Positions 51,047 to 60,047 of a stretch of 64,000 bases of DNA are shown here, one piece after another. This DNA is from Bacillota bacterium (lineage in GTDB: Bacteria > Bacillota > Clostridia > Lachnospirales > Lachnospiraceae), in NCBI GenBank assembly GCA_023386315.1, contig JAEWJZ010000014.1:563001-627000 (forward strand). The letters are read 5' to 3'. The notes below the pieces were generated by a model. The model saw nothing but the letters and a program-made list of their open reading frames with translations. It searched no databases and was not told the DNA's origin. Both the position numbers and the translations under genes were made by a program. The number at the start of each line of letters is the position of its first letter. The stretch's first letter is position 1.

Positions 51047-51436
51047 CTATTGATTAAAAGAGCCGATTTCAATCAAATTACCTTCCGGATCTGCAATATA
51101 GCAGGTGCGCTGTCCCCATGTTTCCGTTGTCGGTTCTAAAACAGGGTTTGCTCCTTTTGAAACCACCTCCTGGAATGTCAAATCTACAGCATCAAAATTT
51201 TCCACGCTTAACGCTATTTCGTAATGCCCATTAATTGCCTTTGCATAATTAAATCCCCTGTTTGTCATCTTCTCAAAATCACTTCTCCGATACAGCAAAA
51301 ACAATGTACCATCTTTTTCCAGATAAACATTCGTTGTATTTTCGTCTTCCTTTATTTCAAATCCCAGTACATCACGATAAAATCGTACCATTACTGCCAT
51401 ATCCTCTACGAAAATTCCAAATCCATCTAATTTCAT
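51047..51436 (-). CDS. VOC (glyoxalase/bleomycin-resistance) superfamily protein
   Basis: The protein belongs to the VOC fold: MKLDGFGIFVEDMAVMVRFYRDVLGF, NGHYEIALSVENFDAVDLTF, and CYIADPEGNLIEIGSF at the end. The start at 51436 is preferred because the next ATG upstream (51448) is only one base from AGGAGG, too close for use, although it cannot be excluded. The 129-residue product could be a lyase, dioxygenase or resistance protein. The metal residues H (GHYEIAL) and E (NLIEIG) are present. Confidence 0.85.
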   Translation of the reverse strand: MKLDGFGIFVEDMAVMVRFYRDVLGFEIKEDENTTNVYLEKDGTLFLLYRRSDFEKMTNRGFNYAKAINGHYEIALSVENFDAVDLTFQEVVSKGANPVLEPTTETWGQRTCYIADPEGNLIEIGSFNQ

Positions 51437-51522
51437 TTTCTTAGTCATACCTCCTGTTTTTAACAATCGTACAACATAAAACAAGACAGCTGTCTGTCAT
51501 AATAAAAAATAAATCAGTCTAT

Positions 51523-51576
51523 TTCACAAACTCTTCACAGTTAAATCAAACTCCCATTACAATTTGGCAGTATATT
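51523..51576 (+). promoter_or_regulatory. Response-regulator box and -10 of small RNA candidate 2
   Basis: Hexamers in exact 11-bp phase lie at 51523 (TTCACA), 51534 (TTCACA), 51545 (ATCAAA) and 51556 (ATTACA), then -10 TATATT (51571-51576). Every spacing equals that of locus 1. Confidence 0.65.
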
Positions 51577-51582
51577 GTTAAT

Positions 51583-51674
51583 TGTAAAGAGGCCAACTAC
51601 CTTTCAAAATATACTTTTTTTCATACTTAAGCCGGCAGGATCCCCCCTCTTGCCGGCTTCCTTTCTATTTTTAT
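51583..51674 (+). ncRNA. Candidate small RNA 2 (about 90 nt), paralogue of the one at 49.95 kb
   Basis: The predicted RNA has AAAGAGG-CCAACTA-CCTTT at its 5' end, a T-rich middle ending TTTCATACTTAAGCC and a GCCGGCA/TGCCGGC terminator stem (51631-51657) with a T-rich tail. Compared with locus 1, the stem keeps pairing through a T-A to C-G swap. About 1.5 kb downstream lies an OmpR-type two-component system. Confidence 0.6.
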
Positions 51675-51854
51675 AAAATAATTAAAAGTTGCCTTAGTTC
51701 TATATTTAATCGTTCCGTAATCATCTGGACTTTCTTGCTTTACAAAAATAATTTGAAGTATCCTTAACTTCTGGTACGGCTGTTCTTCTGAAATATACTC
51801 TAAAAATATAGGGTAAAGAAATGTTCACAATTCCTCACCCTGCATTTATTACCT
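51675..51854. other. AT-rich intergenic region
   Basis: I see no gene or clear signal between small RNA candidate 2 and the convergent end of the GH18 gene. Confidence 0.4.
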
Positions 51855-53000
51855 CTAATCTCCAACCTTCCTTGCTTCAAACATCTGGCTCAGTACAAGC
51901 CAGTTTGCCCGGAAGAACTGCATGATCTGCCAGTACCCGGCTCCCGTTAATCCGTATTCTTTAATTAAATCAAATTTTGCTTTGTAACTTCTCACATCTT
52001 CAAACCATACCTCATGTTCAATTCCAAACTTCCAATAACGGAAAAATGGGGACATTGCCTCTTCATCAAACTGAATTTCAGCACCATTTTCAATGGCAAT
52101 CTGTATTGCTTCCAGATTACTTATGGTTTCCGCTCTCGTAACTCCCCTCTCATACGGAAGAGGCCAGTCATATCCATAATTAGGGATACCTAAGCTAATC
52201 TTATATAATGGAATCTCGGTTATAGCGTAATCTACCACTTTCCTTACCATATTGATTGGTGCAACTGCCATGGGTGGGCCGTATGTATACCCCCATTCAT
52301 AAGTCATAAGCAAAACTCTGTTTGCCGCTTCTCCAAGAAGCCTGTAATCCACGCCTTCATACAAAAGCCCGGTCTGTTCAGCCGATGTCTTGGGAGCCAG
52401 AGCTACCGTTACCTGATAGCCAAACTGATTCATAATCTGTGTGGTTCGTTTCACAAAATCTGCATAAGCCTGACGGTCATCTGCCATAATGTACTCAAAG
52501 TCAATATCCAGACCTCCAAACCGCTTCTCCTGCATGGTTCTTCCCAGATTCCACATCAGACGCTGCTGGATCTGCGGATTATGCACCAGATTTGTAACAA
52601 GGCTATTATTAAACCTTCCATCAGGTCCAAAAGGCGTTAAGGACAGAACGGGGCGCACCCCCGCTTCCAGCGCCCGGTCAATCATCCAGTCATCTGGACT
52701 CTGAGGCGGAACCAAATCTCCCTCCAGCGTAAATCCATAGGAAAAAACAAAAAGATCTGTGAGAAATGGAAGTGTCTGATCCAGATTATCCGGATCTATG
52801 AAGGGGTATGCATAACCAAATACGTAAAGTGGAATCCTGTCTTCGGGAGGACTGTCTCCTCTGATATAAAGTGCCTGACCGACAGCCAGGCGGTATGGAG
52901 GAAAAATCTGATTGTCATATGTCAAAGCTTCTACCGAAACGTTTTGGGACGCGGCAATGGAATCTACACTGTCTCCCGGCTGTACTACATAAATGTTCAT
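51855..53000 (-). CDS. LysM-GH18 spore peptidoglycan hydrolase (SleL/YaaH-like)
   Basis: The 381-residue protein has one N-terminal LysM domain (residues 1-47: VVQPGDSVDSIAASQNVS). The GH18 barrel follows, with catalytic motif GGLDIDFEY (D165, D167, E169). Such N-acetylglucosaminidases (SleL, YaaH) cut cortex fragments during spore germination. There is no signal peptide, which is usual for enzymes placed in the spore from the mother cell. Many homologues have two LysM domains, while this one has a single copy. It supports an endospore-forming host. Confidence 0.9.
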   Translation of the reverse strand: MNIYVVQPGDSVDSIAASQNVSVEALTYDNQIFPPYRLAVGQALYIRGDSPPEDRIPLYVFGYAYPFIDPDNLDQTLPFLTDLFVFSYGFTLEGDLVPPQSPDDWMIDRALEAGVRPVLSLTPFGPDGRFNNSLVTNLVHNPQIQQRLMWNLGRTMQEKRFGGLDIDFEYIMADDRQAYADFVKRTTQIMNQFGYQVTVALAPKTSAEQTGLLYEGVDYRLLGEAANRVLLMTYEWGYTYGPPMAVAPINMVRKVVDYAITEIPLYKISLGIPNYGYDWPLPYERGVTRAETISNLEAIQIAIENGAEIQFDEEAMSPFFRYWKFGIEHEVWFEDVRSYKAKFDLIKEYGLTGAGYWQIMQFFRANWLVLSQMFEARKVGD

Positions 53001-53148
53001 ACCAGCACCCTTTTACCTGAATTGGTAAAGCATATGAAAAAGCAGGTGGAAACATGATAGAAACGGTTCATTTTCCTTTTCTTCATAAAAAAGTAATATG
53101 CTTTTTTACTGCCTTCGTTGTATAATATTGAAAAAAGGAGGTTATCAA

Positions 53149-53844
53149 ATGCAAAATATCTTAGTATGTGACGATGATAAGCAAATTGTTGAAGCGATTG
53201 ATATATATTTAACCGGAGAAGGATTTCACATAATAAAGGCATATGACGGCTTTGAGGCTCTGGAGCTTCTGGAAGAAAATGAAGTTGACTTAATGATTCT
53301 GGATGTAATGATGCCTGGTCTGGATGGAATCCGCACCACATTAAAAGTAAGGGAGACCAGCAGCATTCCCATCATCATCCTTTCAGCCAAGTCCGAAGAC
53401 ACAGATAAAATTCTGGGTCTGAATATCGGAGCGGATGACTACATTACCAAACCATTTAACCCGCTGGAGCTGGTTGCCAGAGTGAAATCACAGATGCGCC
53501 GTTACACCCAGCTTGGAAACATGAACCAGCAGCCTGCCGGTCAGATCTACAAATGCGGCGGACTTGCCATCAATGATGATAATAAGGAAGTTACGGTTGA
53601 TGAGGAGATTATAAAGCTGACTCCCATTGAATACAACATCCTTTTACTTCTTGTTAAGAATGCAGGAAAAGTGTTTTCCATTGATGAGATATATGAACAG
53701 ATCTGGAACGAGGAAGCCATTGGTGCTGACAATACCGTTGCCGTTCATATCCGTCATATCCGGGAAAAAATTGAGATTAATCCCAGAGAGCCACGGTATT
53801 TAAAGGTAGTCTGGGGTGTCGGGTATAAGATCGAAAAGCAATAG
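53149..53844 (+). CDS. OmpR/PhoB-family response regulator
   Basis: The start at 53149 follows AAAGGAGG, and the protein begins MQNILVCDDDKQIVEAID. The 231-residue regulator has a receiver domain with phospho-acceptor D52 (LMILDVMMPG), switch Ser and Lys (ILSAKSE, YITKPF), and a winged-helix DNA-binding domain (KLTPIEYNILLLLVKNAGKVFS, HIRHIREKIEINPREPRYLKVVWGVGY). It is followed 8 bp later by its kinase. OmpR-type proteins bind 11-bp-spaced direct repeats, so the TTCACA boxes at the small-RNA loci are possible targets. Confidence 0.95.
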   Translation: MQNILVCDDDKQIVEAIDIYLTGEGFHIIKAYDGFEALELLEENEVDLMILDVMMPGLDGIRTTLKVRETSSIPIIILSAKSEDTDKILGLNIGADDYITKPFNPLELVARVKSQMRRYTQLGNMNQQPAGQIYKCGGLAINDDNKEVTVDEEIIKLTPIEYNILLLLVKNAGKVFSIDEIYEQIWNEEAIGADNTVAVHIRHIREKIEINPREPRYLKVVWGVGYKIEKQ

Positions 53845-53852
53845 GAGCCATT

Positions 53853-56123
53853 ATGAAAAAAAGAAAAGAAAAGGCCGTACTGGCCCATCTCCTGTTCTCC
53901 CTTCTGGTAGTGATCGGTGTCACTATCATGTACAATAACACCCACTATGGGGAAGGAATCAGCTGGATTGCCGACGAAACTTATGAAGACACTCCCGAAT
54001 TTGCAGGTCAGTTAAAATCTGACATTGATGACATATTTAATTATGTTAAATATAAGGAAGTATTTGAAACAAACGGAAAACTGGATTACTCCAAATTTAT
54101 CGTCCGTGTAGCTGACGGTCCGGGAACCACAAAAGATTACACGTTAGATGAGATGATCCGGCACGCCAAGTCCCAGGGCTATTATTTGAACGAACAGTTT
54201 AAGGTCAGCGGGGGACATCCCAAGGAAAGCAACAGTGAAGAGCAGAATTACCAGGTTCTTTACCGCGCATACGAGCCTGACTTCAAAGCGGTTGAGCCGG
54301 GAGACTCCTTTCAGACCATTGATCAGCTCTCCTATGAGGTTCTTTCTCATTTAGGCAACTATTACCGGTTTTATTACCGGTTTATTCAGAATCCGGGTAA
54401 CTTAAAATTCGAAATCCGGTACCAGAATACAGCAGACGATTATAAACTCTACACCAATTTCCCTGGAAAAACCATTGATGAGTTTAAATCCATGGGGAAA
54501 TATTTATACGTAACGGGTGAGGCGCTCTATGTAGACTCCAACTTAACAGCCGTTCCAAAGAATGTGTCCTCTGAGCTTGAGAAGATGAATCCCTATAATA
54601 ATGGCAATTATCATATGACTGTTGCAGTCAATACCTCTTACCCCTATAATGATGCCTATTATCAGGCAGCTGAATCCTTTGATCAGATGCGTCTTCTTTT
54701 CATCTTTGGAATGATCTGCCTTGCACTTGGAATCTTAGGGTGTACTGCAACCCTTTATATGCTGGTTGTTTTTACCGGTTTGCAGGAAGAACAGAGCCAC
54801 TCTTTGATTGTTCAGAGAATCGATCAGCTGCCTGCAGAGATCAGTCTGGCCGTGTATCTGGCTGCTGCCGGTTTTGCCCTGCTGATTTCGAACCTGATTA
54901 TTTATAAAATTATTCATCTGTTCCTTGCTTCTGAGAAATGGTATTATGGAGAACTGGTATTAAAAATCCTGATCTTTTATGCCGCAGGAGTCGCTGCCGC
55001 CTTAAACCTTTTAAAGCAGTATAAGTCCGGCAGACTATGGAAAAACAGCCTTTTTCATAAAGGCTTAATGGCTCTCGGACTCTATTTCAAAGATCACCGT
55101 TTTACAACTAGAATCATGATTACCTATTCCCTGTTTCTGGTTTTTAATGTCATAATGATTATGGCATTTGCATTTTTACTGTTCACCTATAGCGATCTGG
55201 AGTCCAGAATTCTTATGGGAGCGGTGGTTGTTCTGTTCTGCGTCCTGGATCTTTGGGTATTTCACCAGATGTACAAAAATGCATGGCAGACCGACCAAAT
55301 CAACCAGGCACTATTAAACATATCCAATGGAAATACCACATATAAGATCGTTACAAAAAAGTTTTATGGAAAAGAACGGGAACTTGCAGAGAATATCAAT
55401 CATATAAGCGCAGGACTTGAAACTGCACTTCAGGAAAAGGTACGCAGTGAGCGGCTTAAGGCTGATCTTATTACTAACGTATCTCACGACATTAAAACCC
55501 CGCTTACGTCCATTATTAACTATGTGGATTTAATTAAAAGGGAGAAAATCCAGGACCCCCGGATTCAGGGTTATCTGGATGTTCTGGACCAGAAATCCCA
55601 GCGTTTAAAGACTTTGACAGAAGACTTAGTAGAAGCTTCCAAGGCCAGCTCCGGTAACTTAAAATTAGATATGGCAAGCATAGATTTTGTTGAACTGATC
55701 CACCAGACAAACGGTGAATTCGAAGAAAAGTTTTCACTCCGCCATTTGGAGCTGGTGTCTGAGCTTCCAGACGAAACCCTGCTGATCGAAGCAGATGGGC
55801 GGTACTTGTGGAGAGTGCTTGAGAACCTTTACAACAATGCGTTTAAATATGCAATGGAACACAGCCGTGTCTATGTAGATATTGTAAAAGAAGATGAAAA
55901 GATATTATTTACCATAAAGAACATTTCAGAAAATCCGTTAAATATCCGCGCGGACGAACTGACAGAGCGGTTCGTCCGCGGAGATGTAGCCAGGACTACC
56001 GAAGGAAGCGGTTTGGGCATCTCTATTGCAAAGAGCCTGACAGAGCTTCAGGGCGGGGAGTTTCGGCTTTACATTGACGGAGATTTATTTAAGGCAACTC
56101 TTGCGTTTCCTCTCAGGAAATAA
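53853..56123 (+). CDS. Membrane sensor histidine kinase
   Basis: The 756-residue kinase has an N-terminal membrane helix and an extracytoplasmic sensor region of about 230 residues (Tyr- and Asp-rich). Several membrane helices follow (about 280-460), then the kinase core. The H-box is SHDIKTPLT with H545. The N-box is LENLYNNAFKYA, and the G-box GDVARTTEGSGLGISIAKSL. The general plan resembles clostridial VanS-like kinases that monitor envelope stress, but the signal is unknown. It overlaps the convergent MATE gene by 11 bp. Confidence 0.93.
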   Translation: MKKRKEKAVLAHLLFSLLVVIGVTIMYNNTHYGEGISWIADETYEDTPEFAGQLKSDIDDIFNYVKYKEVFETNGKLDYSKFIVRVADGPGTTKDYTLDEMIRHAKSQGYYLNEQFKVSGGHPKESNSEEQNYQVLYRAYEPDFKAVEPGDSFQTIDQLSYEVLSHLGNYYRFYYRFIQNPGNLKFEIRYQNTADDYKLYTNFPGKTIDEFKSMGKYLYVTGEALYVDSNLTAVPKNVSSELEKMNPYNNGNYHMTVAVNTSYPYNDAYYQAAESFDQMRLLFIFGMICLALGILGCTATLYMLVVFTGLQEEQSHSLIVQRIDQLPAEISLAVYLAAAGFALLISNLIIYKIIHLFLASEKWYYGELVLKILIFYAAGVAAALNLLKQYKSGRLWKNSLFHKGLMALGLYFKDHRFTTRIMITYSLFLVFNVIMIMAFAFLLFTYSDLESRILMGAVVVLFCVLDLWVFHQMYKNAWQTDQINQALLNISNGNTTYKIVTKKFYGKERELAENINHISAGLETALQEKVRSERLKADLITNVSHDIKTPLTSIINYVDLIKREKIQDPRIQGYLDVLDQKSQRLKTLTEDLVEASKASSGNLKLDMASIDFVELIHQTNGEFEEKFSLRHLELVSELPDETLLIEADGRYLWRVLENLYNNAFKYAMEHSRVYVDIVKEDEKILFTIKNISENPLNIRADELTERFVRGDVARTTEGSGLGISIAKSLTELQGGEFRLYIDGDLFKATLAFPLRK

Positions 56124-57474
56124 GACGGATTTTTTCCCATTTACCTGTTATATAACGGGTCAGAGAGATGAGGTAATTAACGGTCCAGCCGATTGGTACT
56201 GCAAACCAGACGGCCTGGACCCCGATTACAGGCGCAAGCAAAGCCGCTCCTGATACACGGATTGCCAGATTCACCAGATTGGCTGCTGTAAACACCACAA
56301 CATCTCCTGCTCCTCGTAAAAGCCCGTCGGTAATTGCCTTTAGTCCAATAAAGATATAGAAGAAGGAAATGAACCTCACATAGCTGATTCCTGTCGCAAA
56401 CGCCTCCTGTGCACTGCTCTCATTTAAAAAGCTTCTTATAAACACCTCTCCAAGACTCTCCATTATGGCGCAGATTATCACTGCGAACACCGCTGCCATC
56501 AGACAGCAGACTCCATATCCCTTCCTGACACGATCCGTTCTTTTCGCTCCCATATTCTGGGCAGTGTATGTTGACATGGCATTCCCCAGCGCCAGCATTG
56601 GCACAATACAGATGGATTCAATCCTGGTTCCTGCCGCAAAACCTGCCATGACAGCAGATCCGAACCCGTTGACAACTGACTGTACCAAAAGCATTCCAAT
56701 GTGTACGATGGATTGCTGAAGTGTGGAGGGAATGGCTACCCGCATCATGTGAACCGTCATCTTCCAATCGTAAATATGGAATAATTCTGTGGTTTCATAA
56801 AACCTAAGTCTCCTGACCAGGATGAAAAACGATAAAACTGCTGACAGCCCCTGGGCAATTAAAGTAGCAACCGCCACACCGGATACTCCTTTGTGAAACT
56901 GTGTAACAAACAAGAGATCCAGCACGATATTTAACAGAGAGGAGAAGACAAGAAGATACAATGGCGTTTTGGAATCTCCAAGAGACTGAAACACAGCTGC
57001 CTGAACATTATACATAAACAGAAAAGGCAGTCCCATAAAATAAATGCTTAAGTAAACTGATGCCTCTCCAAAGACATTGGATGGCGTATTCATAAGATGG
57101 AGAATCCGGTCATTAAAAATAAGACCAAATCCACCCAGAACCACTCCTATGGTCAGGAAATTTAACAGTGTGGTAGAAATGGCAGTTTTCATATTACCCG
57201 TCTGCTTCGCTCCAAGAAACTGTGAGACCACCACAGAGCTTCCGATTCCTCCTCCCACAGCTATTGCGATAAACACATTGGTAATAGAGAAAGACGCCCC
57301 CACTGAAGCAAGGGCTTCTTCCCCAACAAAACGTCCCACAACAACAGAATCAATAATATTATAAAACTGCTGAAATAAATTGCCCAGGATCATGGGAAGT
57401 GCAAAAAGAAGGAGTGACCTTCCAGGCGAATCCGTGATCATGTTAATTTCTTTTTTCTGTTTTTTCATACCCAT
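56113..57474 (-). CDS. MATE-family multidrug efflux transporter
   Basis: The 453-residue protein has twelve membrane helices and the MATE signature LPMILGNLFQQFYNIIDSVVVGRFVGEEALASVGASFSI, repeated more weakly in the second half. It probably exports cationic drugs or metabolites using Na+ or H+. No good ribosome site precedes the ATG at 57474. It starts 15 bp after the NlpC/P60 gene stop, so translation may depend on read-through from that gene. Confidence 0.92.
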   Translation of the reverse strand: MGMKKQKKEINMITDSPGRSLLLFALPMILGNLFQQFYNIIDSVVVGRFVGEEALASVGASFSITNVFIAIAVGGGIGSSVVVSQFLGAKQTGNMKTAISTTLLNFLTIGVVLGGFGLIFNDRILHLMNTPSNVFGEASVYLSIYFMGLPFLFMYNVQAAVFQSLGDSKTPLYLLVFSSLLNIVLDLLFVTQFHKGVSGVAVATLIAQGLSAVLSFFILVRRLRFYETTELFHIYDWKMTVHMMRVAIPSTLQQSIVHIGMLLVQSVVNGFGSAVMAGFAAGTRIESICIVPMLALGNAMSTYTAQNMGAKRTDRVRKGYGVCCLMAAVFAVIICAIMESLGEVFIRSFLNESSAQEAFATGISYVRFISFFYIFIGLKAITDGLLRGAGDVVVFTAANLVNLAIRVSGAALLAPVIGVQAVWFAVPIGWTVNYLISLTRYITGKWEKIRLIS

Positions 57475-57489
57475 TATTCTGAACCGTTC

Positions 57490-59022
57490 CTATCCAAATA
57501 TACGCCAGCCACAGATAAAATTGTTGCTCCACCAGGAGCTTAAGGCACGTTCTACCACACGTCCGTTACTTGAGGAAGCATCGATTACCTTCCCGCCGCC
57601 TGCAACGATTCCCACATGGCCGCTGACAACAATAATATCTCCCGCCTGCAGACTGCCGAAGCTTGAAATCTTTGTGTATTTTCCAACATTTCTCCAACCG
57701 GAAGAGGTCAGATAGCTCTGACGTACACCTGCCTGATTTAAGGACCAGTATATAAAGCCGGAGCAGTCAAAGGAACCTGATCCTTTTGCTCCCCATACAT
57801 AGGGACTTCCAAGCTTGGATCTTGCGATGGAAAGGAGCCCGCTGACACCGGAACCACCTTTTACAGTACCGCTTTTGCCGGAGTCACTACCCGAACCACC
57901 GGAAGCCCCGGCCGATTTTACACCGCTTCCAGTTAATTTATTCATGGTCATCTGACCTACGGCTCCATCTGATGAAAGACCATTTCTGCTCTGGAATGCT
58001 TTTACAGCCTTTTCTGTTGCTTCGCCGTAATAGCCGGTTATATTTCCTTTTGCAAGATATCCGTATTTATTTAAGAGCTGCTGGATTCTGGTGACTGAAT
58101 CTCCCTGCTCACCAAGTCCCATACCATTGGGCTGGGCTTCAGAACTGTTTAATGCAATTCTTGTTGAGGGTCCCAGATACCCGTCTACTACAAGGTCATT
58201 TCGTGACTGGAACTGTTTAACAGCTGTTACGGTATCATTTCCATAAGCCCCATCTGGTTCTGTAATCAGATAGCCCAGATCTTTTAAACGCTGCTGGCTG
58301 GCCAGCACTACGTCACTCTTTTCTCCATAGGTAAGATAATTAGGACGGATCTCCTCACTGTAAAGCAGGTTGATTGTCTGGCGTCCTACCTTTCCATCCA
58401 CATTCAGACCATTGACTTCCTGAAGCTTCTGTACCGCAATCTCCGTCTCATCACCAAAAGTTCCTGAAACCTGCCCTGCATTTGCAAGATAACCCAATTC
58501 ATAAAGACGGTTCTGAATTCTGGTGATATCATCCCCCTGAACGCCCTTGGCAACCGCATAGTATTTGGCGGATGGAGACATAATGGAATTTAAAGTCTCC
58601 GGTCCAACAATTCCATCCTGAACCAGTCCATTCTGCCTTTGATAGGTCTTTACTGCCGCCTCTGTCACATTTCCAAAATAATTGGTAGGTTCATCATTAT
58701 CCATAAATCCGAGATTCATCAGCTGCTCCTGAAGACTTGCCACTACCGGATGCTCCACACCGTTTCTCAGAAACTCAGGTATAGGATTTTCCTTCAGTTC
58801 CGGAACTTCTACAAGGCCTGGCAGCAAAAATCCTCCAGGTGTCAAAATGTTAACAGGCTGATGTTTTTTTGTCTCAGAAACAACAGCAGCGGCTGGTGTG
58901 GCAGCCCCTGTTTCCTTAGGATTACCACTTTCACTATTGCATGCAGACAGGCAGAATGCAGTCACTGCGGCCAGTAAAACCGGTCCTGCAAAACGTCTGT
59001 TCCAGTCTTTATCTATGTTCAT
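57490..59022 (-). CDS. Lipoprotein with four peptidoglycan-binding domains and NlpC/P60 peptidase
   Basis: The ATG at 59022 has AAAGGAAATTG upstream; the codon before it is TTG. The 510-residue protein has a lipobox (AFCLSAC) and four PG_binding_1 repeats at roughly 75-365 (each with a YGN/FGD...AVKxFQxRNGL..DG.VG pattern). The C-terminal NlpC/P60 domain has catalytic Cys (GSFDCSGFIYW) and His (GHVGIVAGGG). It should cut peptide cross-links of the cell wall from the membrane surface. It may be co-transcribed with the MATE gene. Confidence 0.92.
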   Translation of the reverse strand: MNIDKDWNRRFAGPVLLAAVTAFCLSACNSESGNPKETGAATPAAAVVSETKKHQPVNILTPGGFLLPGLVEVPELKENPIPEFLRNGVEHPVVASLQEQLMNLGFMDNDEPTNYFGNVTEAAVKTYQRQNGLVQDGIVGPETLNSIMSPSAKYYAVAKGVQGDDITRIQNRLYELGYLANAGQVSGTFGDETEIAVQKLQEVNGLNVDGKVGRQTINLLYSEEIRPNYLTYGEKSDVVLASQQRLKDLGYLITEPDGAYGNDTVTAVKQFQSRNDLVVDGYLGPSTRIALNSSEAQPNGMGLGEQGDSVTRIQQLLNKYGYLAKGNITGYYGEATEKAVKAFQSRNGLSSDGAVGQMTMNKLTGSGVKSAGASGGSGSDSGKSGTVKGGSGVSGLLSIARSKLGSPYVWGAKGSGSFDCSGFIYWSLNQAGVRQSYLTSSGWRNVGKYTKISSFGSLQAGDIIVVSGHVGIVAGGGKVIDASSSNGRVVERALSSWWSNNFICGWRIFG

Positions 59023-59188
59023 CAATCAATTTCCTTTCCTATGTAAAATCAGGTCTATTTTAACACAATTTTGTCGGAAATGGAAAGGGAATTTATTTCA
59101 TTGCCACATTTTCCAGGATATGATATAGTTAAAGTGAGAAATGCGAGTTAGTATGCGCTAACATCTCTTAATAGAATGGAGGAAACTT

Positions 59189-59995
59189 ATGACACCAATA
59201 TTATGGGCTGCCGGAGGAACCGGTTTTACATTTTTGATGACAACGCTGGGAGCTTCGGTTGTATTTTTCTTCCGAAGGGAAGTAAACCAATCTGTCCAGA
59301 GAGTTTTTCTGGGATTTGCTGCAGGCGTTATGATTGCAGCATCCGTCTGGTCACTGCTGATACCAGCCATAGAAGAAGCTGAAGCAAAGGGAGGAATTGG
59401 CTGGATTCCTGCTGCCGGAGGATTTTTACTGGGAGTTTTATTTTTAATTATACTGGACACATATCTGCCCCATCTTCATCCAGATGTGAGCAGTCCCGGA
59501 TTTAATAAAGCCGAAGGCATATCCTCTTCCTGGAAGCGCACCACATTATTAGTCATGGCAGTTACACTTCATAACATACCGGAAGGTATGGCTGTAGGTC
59601 TGGCTTTTGCCCTTGCCGCACAGCATGGAGGTGACCCTGCACTTTATACCTCAGCCATGGCTCTTGCCATCGGAATTGGTATTCAGAACTTTCCGGAAGG
59701 CGCTGCCATATCCCTTCCCCTCAGACAGGAAGGCCTTACTGCACGCAAAGCATTTATAAAGGGAAGCTTATCCGGAATTGTGGAACCTGTATTTGGTATC
59801 CTGACAGTCATGGCCGCAGGAGGAATTGCACCGTTAATGCCCTGGCTTTTGTCCTTTGCAGCGGGCGCTATGATGTATGTGGTAGTAGAGGAGCTGATCC
59901 CTGAGGCTCACTTAGGTGAGCATTCCAATGTGGGAACTCTGGGAGTCATGGCAGGATTTCTTGTCATGATGATACTGGATGTTTCTTTAGGCTGA
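59189..59995 (+). CDS. ZIP-family metal transporter
   Basis: The 268-residue membrane protein has about eight helices and the two ZIP metal-site motifs HNIPEGMAVGLAF and GIQNFPEGAAISLPL, plus MYVVVEELIPEAH. A short His-rich loop (YLPHLHPD) follows the third helix. It likely imports Zn2+ or related divalent metals. GGAGG precedes the ATG, and a strong terminator follows. Confidence 0.93.
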   Translation: MTPILWAAGGTGFTFLMTTLGASVVFFFRREVNQSVQRVFLGFAAGVMIAASVWSLLIPAIEEAEAKGGIGWIPAAGGFLLGVLFLIILDTYLPHLHPDVSSPGFNKAEGISSSWKRTTLLVMAVTLHNIPEGMAVGLAFALAAQHGGDPALYTSAMALAIGIGIQNFPEGAAISLPLRQEGLTARKAFIKGSLSGIVEPVFGILTVMAAGGIAPLMPWLLSFAAGAMMYVVVEELIPEAHLGEHSNVGTLGVMAGFLVMMILDVSLG

Positions 59996-59998
59996 AAA

Positions 59999-60040
59999 AC
60001 GGGCCCTGGACAGTGAAAAACATCTGCCAGGGCCCGTCTT
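59999..60040. terminator. Terminator between the ZIP and chemotaxis receptor genes
   Basis: ACGGGCCCTGG-CAG pairs with CTG-CCAGGGCCCGT, followed by CTTATTT on the plus strand. It serves the two convergent genes. Confidence 0.85.
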
Positions 60041-60047
60041 ATTTACT

